A stretch of 64,000 nucleotides of DNA from Micromonospora sp. RP3T (lineage in GTDB: Bacteria > Actinomycetota > Actinomycetes > Mycobacteriales > Micromonosporaceae): NCBI RefSeq assembly GCF_003027925.1, contig NZ_PYPS01000017.1, forward strand, positions 62,001 to 126,000, given 5' to 3'. The notes beneath the pieces were generated by a model. That model did not search any database and was not told the DNA's origin. It was given only the letters and a program-made list of their open reading frames with translations. This document shows, in pieces, positions 6,754 to 14,572 of the stretch. Numbering within the stretch: the stretch's first letter is position 1; each line of letters opens with the position of its first letter. Made by a program: the position numbers and the translations under genes.

Positions 6754-9450
6754 TCACCTGACCCCTGGGGCCGCCGCCGTGCGGCAGCCGGGGTCGGGGC
6801 CGGCGTCGGCGACGCCGCAGTGGAAGACCTCGACCGGGGCGGCTCCGACGTCGGGCACCTTCGCCACGGTCAGCAGCGCCAAGCGCTTGGCGAGCGGCTC
6901 GCCGGCGTCCGGCGCGTACCGGATCAGGCCGCTGACCCCCGGGTAGCCGCCGGCGGCGTTCTGGCGCAGCACCTCGGCGTGCACGCCGACCGGGTTCACC
7001 GCCCGCGGCTCCCAGCGGCGGCCGGTGTCGGCGTGCCGCAGCCGGGCGGCGAGACTCTCCAGCGCGCGCACCATCATCATCGCGGCGTCGTAGGCGAGGC
7101 TGACCCGCTCGCCGACCGGCGGGCCGGTCCCGGCGCGGCAGCGTGGCGGGTCGAGCAGGTCGTCCGCGCCGATCCAGGTGAGGAAACTGCCCCGGGCGTC
7201 GTCGCGGGCGGCCTGCGCGGCCCGTAGCGCGGTGCACGTGGCCAACGACGCCTTCGACACGTACGTGACCGGCAGGTTGCCCGGCGCGCTGGCCCGCAGC
7301 CCCGCATTCGCCATGTAGCGGTTCACCGAGTCGTCGGTGACCAGGTGCCGGGGCGGGTCCGCGCCGCATTCCTTCAGCGCCCGCAGGAAGCCGTCGAACT
7401 CCGACCAGCGGCCGGCGAAGAAGAGCATGCCGGGGTAGCCGCACTCCTGGGTCAGCCGTCGGCCGCTGCTCCACTCGTCGAGCCGGGTCAGTCGGGTGCC
7501 GAACCGTTCCCGCAGGCCGCCGACGAGCGTGGCGACGTAGAGGTCGTCGGTGAGCGAACTGCGCTCGCCGGTGGTCCAGTAGACGTGCGCCTCCCGCACC
7601 CGCAGCACCTGCCGGGCGTACGCCTCGACCATGGTGGCCTGCTCCCGGTTGGGCGCGGACATGGCCAGGTAGAGGCTGGAGTTCTCGTCCATCCGGTCGG
7701 CGGACAGCGTGGGCGCGAGCACCGGCAGGCCGACCCGGTTGAGTTCCCGCAGCGCCGCCGCGGTGCTGGCGCGGCTGTCCACCAACCCGACCACGCCGAG
7801 CACGGTCGGGTCGTCGCGGGCCAGCCCTTCCAGCATGCGTACCGCGTCGTCGGCGTGCCGCATCTGCCGGCCGGCGTTGGCCACCACGATGTGCAGCAGC
7901 GCCGCGTCGTCGGCCGCCGCCGACTCCTTCAGCAGCGCGTACTGGGCGGTGGCCATGCCCTCCAGCTCCTCCCGCTCGGAGACGTAGGACTCCTCGTCCG
8001 CACGCGTCCGGTTGCCGGTGAGGCTGCCCAGGTAGACGAGCGTCAGGTAGGGACGGCGGTGCTCGCTGCGCCGCCACACCTCCTCGGTGGCCCGGTTCTG
8101 CGCGAAGATGCGCCGCTGCACCGCGCGCAGCCGGTCCTGGCCGGGCTCACTGTTGAAGACCTGCCCGGCGGTGTCGCTGTAGCCGACGCACTCGCCGCCC
8201 ACCAGGCGCACGCTCACCCGGTCGGTGGGCCAGGGCCGGCAGTCCGACGCCCACCGCCCGTGCGCCCAGACGCCCACGCCGGCGAGCAGCACCACGGCCA
8301 CCGCCGCCGGCAGGAACCGCCGTGCCCACCAGGGCGGGTCCGGCGCCACCAGCGCCGGCGGGGCAACCCCATGGGGTACGCCGGCAGCGTCCTCCTCCGC
8401 CGTCAGCACCAGCAGCCAGGCGCCGGTACGCCGCAGCCGGCGACGTTCCGGCAGCACCTCGGCCCAGTCCTCGTACGCCTCCTCGGCCTGCGCCACCGGC
8501 CGGGACGCGGCCGGTTCCGGCGGCGGGTCGGTGGCGACGGCGACCACCAGCAGCGGGTCGTTGCGGCCGGTCTCGTTGCGGACCTCGCCGAAGATCCGGA
8601 CCAGCGTGTGCCCGACGTTGTCCGGGCGGACGCCGTCGAGCAGCACCACCGGGTAGGCGGTGCGCCGCCAGTCCCCCGGTCGCCAGAACCGCCGGCGGTA
8701 GGCCAGCCGCAGGTCCTCCAGGAACGCGTGCAGCAGCAGCTTCTCCACCTGCGCGGGGTGTTCGCCGTCGCGCCAGCCGGCGGTGAGCCGCTCGGCGAAG
8801 CCGAGGAACGTCACCGACTGCCGGGGCGCGAGGTACTGCTGGCGCATGAACCAGCGGTACTGCCGGCCGACCACTGGCACCCGGCCGGAGACCGCGATCC
8901 GGAACACCACGCTGGGCACCGCCCGGCGCAACAGCCAGAGCAGCACCTGGAGCGCGGTGCCGAGCCCGGAGCCGCCGCCCACCTGCGGGTCCTCGCCGAC
9001 GCCGACGCGTCTCCCCCGCCAGTCCCGCAGCCGGCGCACCAGCGAGGCCCGGCCGCTGTCCGCGGCGTCCACGTCGACCGTGAGCGTCTGCTGCATCAGC
9101 CAGTCGGCGAGCGGATAGTGCCGGAACCGCAGCCGGGGCGCGCCGAACGCCTCCAGCGAGAGCTGCCGGTGCAGCTCGCGCAGCGCGGTCGCGACGTCGT
9201 CGGTGGGCGGCCGGTCGGTCAGGTCCAGCACCGCGTGCGGCACCCGACGCCCGGCGCCCCGACCGGCGAAGCGGCGCAGCAGGCCGGCCACCGCGCCGTC
9301 GTCGGCCGGCCGGAGCAGCCAGAGCAGCGGGAGTCGGCGGTCCCCGCGACGCGGCCGGCGCAGCAGCCGGGCCAGCAGGGTGAGCAACTCCAGACCGCCG
9401 GCCGGGAGCTGCTCGCGGGCAGGCCGCGGCCGGGTCACCGGTTCGCGCAT
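6754..9450 (-). CDS. Membrane protein: degenerate NTPase-like inside domain plus outside type 1 ligand-binding domain
   Basis: An 898-residue protein; ATG 9450 follows GGAGG at five bases. Residues about 1-375 are Arg/Leu-rich. LPLLWLLRPADDGAVAGLL sits where a STAND-like NTPase would have its P-loop, but the GKT is missing. Later YPVVLLDGVRPDNVGHTLV resembles a Walker B strand. One hydrophobic segment (about 378-397, FLPAAVAVVLLAGVGVWAHG) should span the membrane. The rest (about 400-890) is a type 1 periplasmic-binding fold like branched-chain amino acid receptors: LTLVYLGSLTG, VLGVVGLVDSRAS, GLPVLAPTLSADR and PGMLFFAGRW. Cysteines in the outside domain may form disulphides. It looks like a ligand sensor rather than a free binding protein; no permease is adjacent. 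Confidence 0.75.
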   Translation of the reverse strand: MREPVTRPRPAREQLPAGGLELLTLLARLLRRPRRGDRRLPLLWLLRPADDGAVAGLLRRFAGRGAGRRVPHAVLDLTDRPPTDDVATALRELHRQLSLEAFGAPRLRFRHYPLADWLMQQTLTVDVDAADSGRASLVRRLRDWRGRRVGVGEDPQVGGGSGLGTALQVLLWLLRRAVPSVVFRIAVSGRVPVVGRQYRWFMRQQYLAPRQSVTFLGFAERLTAGWRDGEHPAQVEKLLLHAFLEDLRLAYRRRFWRPGDWRRTAYPVVLLDGVRPDNVGHTLVRIFGEVRNETGRNDPLLVVAVATDPPPEPAASRPVAQAEEAYEDWAEVLPERRRLRRTGAWLLVLTAEEDAAGVPHGVAPPALVAPDPPWWARRFLPAAVAVVLLAGVGVWAHGRWASDCRPWPTDRVSVRLVGGECVGYSDTAGQVFNSEPGQDRLRAVQRRIFAQNRATEEVWRRSEHRRPYLTLVYLGSLTGNRTRADEESYVSEREELEGMATAQYALLKESAAADDAALLHIVVANAGRQMRHADDAVRMLEGLARDDPTVLGVVGLVDSRASTAAALRELNRVGLPVLAPTLSADRMDENSSLYLAMSAPNREQATMVEAYARQVLRVREAHVYWTTGERSSLTDDLYVATLVGGLRERFGTRLTRLDEWSSGRRLTQECGYPGMLFFAGRWSEFDGFLRALKECGADPPRHLVTDDSVNRYMANAGLRASAPGNLPVTYVSKASLATCTALRAAQAARDDARGSFLTWIGADDLLDPPRCRAGTGPPVGERVSLAYDAAMMMVRALESLAARLRHADTGRRWEPRAVNPVGVHAEVLRQNAAGGYPGVSGLIRYAPDAGEPLAKRLALLTVAKVPDVGAAPVEVFHCGVADAGPDPGCRTAAAPGVR

Positions 9451-9513
9451 GGTCACCTCCAGGTGACGGCGAGTGTCGCACCATTGTCGACTCCCCACGC
9501 AACCGCCCTGGGA

Positions 9514-9569
9514 TGCAAGGAGGGGGCCCTTCTTAACGCCTGAGGCATAGGAGGGGGCCCCGGTTAACA
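9514..9569 (-). repeat. 56-bp GGGGCCCC repeat, copy D
   Basis: Read on the minus strand it begins TGTTAACCGGGGCCCCC and ends GGGCCCCCTCCTTGCA, the same plan and exact length as copies E and F. It lies between the TetR gene's stop and the start of the receptor-like gene. Confidence 0.8.
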
Positions 9570-9576
9570 CCCGCAG

Positions 9577-10152
9577 CTAGCGCGGCGGCGGGCGCAGGCC
9601 GTCCAGGGCGATGGCCAGCACGCGGTCGCGCTGTGCCGGGTCCGGGAACTGGTACGCGGCGAGGCCGCTGATCAGGCGCACCACGTCGTCGAAGTCGGCG
9701 TCGGGGCGGGCCGCCCCGGCGGCCTGGGCGCGGCGCAGCAGCGGCTCACCGGCCGCGTAGATCTCGGTGCGGCAACTCCGGAACACGTCGGAGTCGTGCA
9801 CCAGTTCCTCGGCCAGCGCCCGCTTCGCGCCGACGTAGGCGACGAACCGGTGCAGCCAGCCGACCAGGGCGTCCCACGGGTCCAGGTCGGCGAGGTCGGC
9901 GGCGGAGGCGCTGAGCGCGCGCACCTCCTCGACGTAGACCGCCTCGAACAGGTCACGCCGCTGCGGGAAGTTGCGGTAGAGCGTGCCGATGCCGACGCCG
10001 GCGCGGCGGGCGATCTGCTCCAGCGACGCGCCGGCGCCGCGCTCGCCGAACACGTCGCGGGCGGCGGCGATCAGGGCGTCGTAGTTGCGCCGGGCGTCGG
10101 CCCGCTTGGGGCGGCGCGCGAAGACCTCGGTCGACTGGTCGGCGCTGGACAT
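9577..10152 (-). CDS. TetR-family repressor, divergent from an MFS exporter
   Basis: A 191-residue TetR regulator. The N-terminal helix-turn-helix (about residues 20-65) reads YDALIAAARDVFGERGAGA, then SLEQIARRAGVGIGTLYRNF. The C-terminal ligand domain contains LVGWLHRFVAYVGAKRALA, typical of the TetR_C subfamily that controls multidrug pumps. ATG 10152 is preferred, with GGAAGGAG about 11 bases upstream; GTG 10164 overlaps that site. It is divergent from the MFS gene, and the shared intergenic region contains two direct copies of a quasi-palindrome, the likely operator. It probably represses the exporter and is released by a substrate drug. Confidence 0.9.
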   Translation of the reverse strand: MSSADQSTEVFARRPKRADARRNYDALIAAARDVFGERGAGASLEQIARRAGVGIGTLYRNFPQRRDLFEAVYVEEVRALSASAADLADLDPWDALVGWLHRFVAYVGAKRALAEELVHDSDVFRSCRTEIYAAGEPLLRRAQAAGAARPDADFDDVVRLISGLAAYQFPDPAQRDRVLAIALDGLRPPPR

Positions 10153-10182
10153 GACGCCTGTCACTCCTTCCGTCTTGCAAAC

Positions 10183-10230
10183 GGAGGCACCCCTCCATTA
10201 CGTTGGTGGAGGCACCCCTCCGGATAGCGT
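10183..10230 (+). promoter_or_regulatory. Direct-repeat operator and MFS promoter
   Basis: GGAGGCACCCCTCC occurs at 10183-10196 and again at 10208-10221, 25 bases apart (start to start). Each copy is a quasi-palindrome. The second lies between a -35-like TTGGTG (10203-10208) and a -10-like TAGCGT (10225-10230, 16-base spacer), so a bound TetR would block the MFS promoter. Confidence 0.65.
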
Positions 10231-10317
10231 ACTCCGGCGGGCCCCGGCCCGACGCGCCGCCATCACCGCCCAGCGCGCGAGCGGCCACCGACTCGTACCG
10301 AACGGGAGTTCTCCCAC

Positions 10318-11907
10318 ATGATCGACACCTTCCGGCGCGGCTCGCGCCGGATGACGTTCCTCGTCCTCGCGGCCGGCACCGGCTTCTTCGCGATGCTCCA
10401 GTCGCTGATCACCCCGGTGCTGCCCACCATCCAGCACGACCTGCACACGTCGCCGAACACGGTGACCTGGGTGCTGACCGCCTACCTGCTCTCCGCGTCG
10501 ATCTTCACGCCGATCCTCGGCCGGGTCGGCGACATGGTCGGCAAGGAACGGATGCTCGTCGTCTCGCTCGCCGCGCTCGCGCTGGGCTGCCTGGTGGCGG
10601 CCGTCGCGCCGAACATCGGCGTGCTGATCGCCGCCCGGGTGGTCCAGGGCATCGGCGGCGCCGTCTTCCCGCTGTCGTTCGGCATCATCCGCGACGAGTT
10701 CCCCGCCGCCCGAGTCAGCTCGGCGGTCGCGTCGATCTCGGCGGTGGTGGCCGTCGGCGGCGGCCTGGGCGTCGTGCTCGCCGGGCCGATCGTGGCCGCG
10801 CTGGGCTACCGCTGGCTGTTCTGGATCCCGCTGGTCGTGGTCGGCCTGACCGCGCTGGCCGCGCACCGGTTCGTGCCCCGCTCGCCGGTACGCACCCCGG
10901 GGCGGATCAACTGGCTCAGCGCCGTCCTGCTCTCCGGCTGGCTGGTGGCGCTGCTGCTGCCGGTCAGCAAGGGCGCCGCCTGGGGCTGGGCCTCCGGCCG
11001 GGTGACCGGGCTGCTGATCGTGGCCGCGGTGCTGCTGACCGTCTGGCTGGCGGTCGAGGCCCGGGCCGCGAACCCGCTGATCGACCTGCGGATGATGCGG
11101 CTGCCGGCGGTCTGGACCACCAACCTGGTGGCGCTGCTCTACGGCGCCTCGATGTTCGCCGTATACGCCTTCCTGCCGCAGTTCACGCAGATCCCGACCA
11201 GCGCCGGCTACGGCTTCGGCGCCAGCATCACCCAGGCCGGGCTGCTCATGCTGCCCATGCTGGTCGGCATGTTCGCCGCCGGCCTGCTGGCCGGGCGGTT
11301 GGAGTCCCGGTTCAGCGCCAAGGCGCAACTGTGCACCGGCGCGGTGTTCAACGTGGCCGCCGCGGCGATGCTCACCGCCGCGCACGACACCCGCTGGCAG
11401 GTCGCCCTGGCCGGCGGACTGGTCGGGCTCGGCATCGGGCTGGCGTTCGCCTCGATGGCCAACCTGATCGTGGGAAACGTGCCGGCCTCGCAGACCGGCG
11501 CGGCGACCGGCATGAACGCCAACATCCGTACCATCGGCGGCGCGATCGGCGCGGCGCTGGCCAGCACCGTGATCACCGCCAACCCGCAGCCGAGCGGGCT
11601 GCCCCGGGAGGCCGGTTTCACCGCCGGCTTCCTGCTGCTCACCGGCATCTCTCTCGCTGCCGCGCTGGCCGCGATCGCCGTGCCCTCCGGGCGCCGCGCC
11701 CGGCCCCGGCGGCACACCGGGCCGACGCCGGAGGTCGCGCTGTCACAGGTGACGCCCGGCGCTCCCGCCGCAGCGACCGCGCCGCCGCAGGTGACATCCG
11801 GCGCTCCCGCCGTCACGACCGCGCCGCCGCAGGTGACATCCGGCGCTCCCGCCGTCACGACCGCGCCGCCGCAGACGGTCGGCGGGCTGGCGCCGGTGGG
11901 CCGCTGA
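10318..11907 (+). CDS. MFS drug exporter (DHA2-type, 14 helices expected)
   Basis: A 529-residue major facilitator. ATG 10318 has GGGAG nine bases upstream. The first helices carry LQSLITPVLPTIQHDL and then the family motif YLLSASIFTPILGRVGD, followed by GKERMLVVSLAALALG and IAARVVQGIGGAVFPLS, typical of drug:proton antiporters of the EmrB/QacA group. The length suits 14 transmembrane helices. The C-terminal cytoplasmic tail holds three 14-residue repeats rich in Pro, Ala and Thr, outside the transport domain. Divergent pairing with a TetR gene supports a regulated efflux role; substrate unknown. Confidence 0.92.
   Translation: MIDTFRRGSRRMTFLVLAAGTGFFAMLQSLITPVLPTIQHDLHTSPNTVTWVLTAYLLSASIFTPILGRVGDMVGKERMLVVSLAALALGCLVAAVAPNIGVLIAARVVQGIGGAVFPLSFGIIRDEFPAARVSSAVASISAVVAVGGGLGVVLAGPIVAALGYRWLFWIPLVVVGLTALAAHRFVPRSPVRTPGRINWLSAVLLSGWLVALLLPVSKGAAWGWASGRVTGLLIVAAVLLTVWLAVEARAANPLIDLRMMRLPAVWTTNLVALLYGASMFAVYAFLPQFTQIPTSAGYGFGASITQAGLLMLPMLVGMFAAGLLAGRLESRFSAKAQLCTGAVFNVAAAAMLTAAHDTRWQVALAGGLVGLGIGLAFASMANLIVGNVPASQTGAATGMNANIRTIGGAIGAALASTVITANPQPSGLPREAGFTAGFLLLTGISLAAALAAIAVPSGRRARPRRHTGPTPEVALSQVTPGAPAAATAPPQVTSGAPAVTTAPPQVTSGAPAVTTAPPQTVGGLAPVGR
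11746..11871 (+). repeat. Three 42-bp in-frame repeats in the MFS tail
   Basis: Units begin at 11746, 11788 and 11830, and each encodes a 14-residue Q-V-T-x-G-A-P-A-x-T-A-P-P pattern. Units two and three are near identical in DNA, which suggests recent slippage or duplication. Confidence 0.9.
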
Positions 11908-11924
11908 TCCGGCCGCCGGCGACC

Positions 11925-11980
11925 TGTTAAGAGGGGCCCCCTGCTATGCGGAATGCGTTAACAGGGGGCCCCTCCTTACA
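11925..11980 (+). repeat. 56-bp GGGGCCCC repeat, copy E
   Basis: TGTTAAGAGGGGCCCCC at the left and CAGGGGGCCCCTCCTTACA at the right enclose GCGGAATGCGTTAA. It lies between two convergent genes and probably terminates both. The stop codon of the SGNH gene sits two bases after its right end. Confidence 0.85.
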
Positions 11981-11982
11981 CC

Positions 11983-12768
11983 TCAGCCGATGGCGGCGGT
12001 GAGGGCGGCGAGGTAGCCGTAGCGGTAGCCGTTGGCGTTCGGGTGGTACGCCTCGATCACGCCGCTGACGTCGCGGATCCACGGGTCGGCGGCGCACACC
12101 CCGTGCCCGGTGAAGAACGGCCGCGCGTCGACGAACGTGGCCCCGGCCGCGCCGGCCCGGTCGGCCGTGACGCCGTTGAGCACGTCGGCGGCCTGGTTGA
12201 GGATGGTGCGCTTGTAGCTGCTCATGGCGAGCAGGCCGCAGGAGCCGGTCTCGAACAGCCGCGGGTAGCCGAGCACCACCAGCCGGGCGTTCGGGGCCCG
12301 GTCCCGGATCGCCGCGTAGGTGGCGTCCAGCCGGGCGGGCAGCGTCGCGGTGGCGAACGCCTTGGCCCCGGCCACCGCGTTCTCGCAGCTCGACGTGCTG
12401 CCGAAGCGGCAACCGGTCATCACGTCGGCGAAGCCGGCGTCGTTGCCGCCGATGGTGATGGTGACCAGGGTGGTGGCGGTGCTGAGCTGGCCGACCTGGT
12501 TGTTCAGCACGTCCGCGGTGACCGCGCCACCGCAGGCCGGGAAGCGGAAGCTGGTGACCGCGTGCGCCGCGGCCCAGAGCGGGGCGTACGACTTCTGGCT
12601 GCGCAGGCAGGTGGAGAGGTCGTACGGCCCGGCGCCGACGCCGGAGGAGTAGGAGTCGCCGAGGGCGACGTAGTTGACGGTGGCGGCACGGGCGGCGCCG
12701 GGCAGCAGCACGGCGCCGAGGACGGCCGCCAGGACCGCGGCGAAGACGGTACGGACGCGACGGGGCAT
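11983..12768 (-). CDS. Secreted SGNH/GDSL hydrolase (lipase/esterase)
   Basis: A 261-residue exported esterase. ATG 12768 follows GGAGG at seven bases. Residues 1-28 form a Sec signal peptide (RRVRTVFAAVLAAVLGAVLL, cleavage after ARA). Block I is VALGDSYSSG with the nucleophilic Ser; block III is TITIGGNDAGF with Gly and Asn for the oxyanion hole; block V near the C terminus is EAYHPNANGY with the catalytic His. Six cysteines in the mature part suggest three disulphides, as in the Streptomyces SGNH lipase. It probably hydrolyses ester lipids outside the cell. It converges with the MFS gene and is divergent from the M1 peptidase. Confidence 0.92.
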   Translation of the reverse strand: MPRRVRTVFAAVLAAVLGAVLLPGAARAATVNYVALGDSYSSGVGAGPYDLSTCLRSQKSYAPLWAAAHAVTSFRFPACGGAVTADVLNNQVGQLSTATTLVTITIGGNDAGFADVMTGCRFGSTSSCENAVAGAKAFATATLPARLDATYAAIRDRAPNARLVVLGYPRLFETGSCGLLAMSSYKRTILNQAADVLNGVTADRAGAAGATFVDARPFFTGHGVCAADPWIRDVSGVIEAYHPNANGYRYGYLAALTAAIG

Positions 12769-12968
12769 GGGGGGACCTCCACGGGACAGGGGTGGTGGAG
12801 CCCGTTGACCGCGCGCGTGGTCGAGGGGACGGGTGCTTGTTACTAGTCGGTAATGCTATCGAAACATCGACACTATTTGAATAGCCCCGGCCATCGGCTC
12901 GGGGCAGACCCGTTTACATGTGTCGATTAGGTTGGCGGTGCGTACACCCGACGGAGGGAGTCCCACCC

Positions 12969-14504
12969 GTGCCACGTGCACTCTCGGCGGCGATCGCCGC
13001 CCTGACCCTCACCACCGCCGTCACCACCGTGACCGGCGCACCCGGCCAGGCCGCCCCGACCGGATGGGGCCGCCCGCACGTCTCGGCGGCCACCCCCACG
13101 CCGGGCAGCCCCGGGCTGGGCGACAGCTACTTCCCCGACTACGGCAACGGCGGCTACGACGTCGACCACTACGACATCCGGCTGCGCTACGAACCGGCCA
13201 CCGACCGACTCAGCGGCACCACCACGATCCTGGCCACCGCCACCAAGGACCTGTCCCGGTTCAACCTCGACTTCGCGCTGGCCGTCGAGTCGGTCCGGGT
13301 CAACGGCTGGGCCGCCGGGTTCGCCCGCGCCGGCGACCACGAGCTGGTCGTCACGCCGGCCCGCCCGCTGGCCAGGGGCCAGCAGCTCACCGTCGTGGTG
13401 AAGTACGCCGGCGTCCCGTCGGAGACCACCGTCTACGGCTACACCGGCTGGACCCGCACCGCCGACGGCGCGCTCGCCGTGAACGAGCCCGAGTCGGCCT
13501 GGTGGTGGTACCCGAGCAACGACCACCCGAAGGACAAGGCCACCTGGGACATCTCCGTCTCGGTGCCGACCGGCCTCGAAGTGGTCAGCAACGGCGTGCA
13601 GCCGCGCGACCCGCTGCCCGAGGCCGGCAACCGCACCCGGTGGAGCTGGCGCAGCGTCAAGCCCGGCGCCACCTACCAGGCGTTCCTCGCCATCGGGCAG
13701 TACGACATCGTCACCGACACCGCGCCGAACGGGCAGCCGGTGGTGAACGCGTACAGCACCACGCTGGGCGAGCGCCTGCCGGCCGCCCGGGCCAGCATCG
13801 AACGCACCGCCGAGATCGTCGACTGGGAGAGCGGGGTGTTCGGCCCGTACCCGTTCGAGGCGCAGGGCGGCGTGGCCGGCCCGGTCGACGGCATCGGGTT
13901 CGCGCTGGAGACGCAGACCCGACCGGTCTACGGGCCGGGCTTCTGGCGCCGGGGCGCCAACCCGTACGTGGTGGTGCACGAGAACGCGCACCAGTGGTTC
14001 GGCGACTCGGTGTCGGTGGCGGCCTGGCGCAACATCTGGCTGAACGAGGGCTTCGCCTCGTACGCCGAGTGGCTCTGGTCCGAGGAGCAGGACGAGGGCA
14101 CCGCGCAGGAGCTGTTCGACTTCACCTACGACAGCTACCCGGCCGACTCGGAGTTCTGGCAGGTGCTGCCCGGCGACCCGGGTGCGAACCGGGTCTTCGA
14201 CGACGCGGTCTACGACCGGGGCGCGATGGCGCTGCACCAGATCCGGCTGGCCGTCGGCGACCCGGCGTTCTTCCGGATCCTGCGCACCTGGACGGCCCAG
14301 CGGCAGTACGGCAACGGCACCATCGAGCAGTTCCAGGCGCTCGCCGAGCGGATCTCCGGCCGGGACCTCGACGCGGTGTTCACCACCTGGCTGTTCACCG
14401 CCGGCCGACCCGAGCTGGGCGCCGTCGCGCGCACCTCGGCGGCCCCGGCGCAGCCGGCCTCCTGGACGAAGATCCGGTCGGCGCACGAGCTGCTCGCCCG
14501 CTGA
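12969..14504 (+). CDS. Secreted M1-family zinc aminopeptidase
   Basis: A 511-residue metallopeptidase. GTG 12969 is preceded by GGAGGGAG at eight bases, and a Sec signal peptide follows (ALSAAIAALTLTTAVTTVTG, cleavage near AQA). The zinc motif HENAHQW at residues 337-341 and the third ligand Glu360 in NEGFASYAEW give the H-E-x-x-H-(18)-E signature of M1 peptidases. The N-terminal beta domain (YDVDHYDIRLRYEP) is typical. The exopeptidase GAMEN motif appears as GGVAGPVDGIGFALE, so it is not a perfect match. The C-terminal helical domain is short. It probably trims peptides outside the cell. The 200-base gap to the SGNH gene is unusually AT-rich and should hold both promoters. Confidence 0.9.
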   Translation: MPRALSAAIAALTLTTAVTTVTGAPGQAAPTGWGRPHVSAATPTPGSPGLGDSYFPDYGNGGYDVDHYDIRLRYEPATDRLSGTTTILATATKDLSRFNLDFALAVESVRVNGWAAGFARAGDHELVVTPARPLARGQQLTVVVKYAGVPSETTVYGYTGWTRTADGALAVNEPESAWWWYPSNDHPKDKATWDISVSVPTGLEVVSNGVQPRDPLPEAGNRTRWSWRSVKPGATYQAFLAIGQYDIVTDTAPNGQPVVNAYSTTLGERLPAARASIERTAEIVDWESGVFGPYPFEAQGGVAGPVDGIGFALETQTRPVYGPGFWRRGANPYVVVHENAHQWFGDSVSVAAWRNIWLNEGFASYAEWLWSEEQDEGTAQELFDFTYDSYPADSEFWQVLPGDPGANRVFDDAVYDRGAMALHQIRLAVGDPAFFRILRTWTAQRQYGNGTIEQFQALAERISGRDLDAVFTTWLFTAGRPELGAVARTSAAPAQPASWTKIRSAHELLAR

Positions 14505-14514
14505 CCGGTCCGGG

Positions 14515-14570
14515 TGTTAAGCGGGGCCCCCTCCTCTACCGAATGCGTTAAGAGGGGGCCCCGCCTTACA
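14515..14570 (+). repeat. 56-bp GGGGCCCC repeat, copy F
   Basis: TGTTAAGCGGGGCCCCC at the left and GAGGGGGCCCCGCCTTACA at the right enclose CCGAATGCGTTAA. It has the same length and orientation as copy E and also lies between convergent genes, with the gltD stop codon two bases after its right end. Confidence 0.85.
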
Positions 14571-14572
14571 CC

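Noticed and set aside
12769..12968. A-T rich gap as a possible origin or attachment site
   Set aside because: It contains only short imperfect palindromes (for example CTATT-TG-AATAG) and no DnaA-box cluster; it is simply the promoter region of two divergent secreted-enzyme genes.
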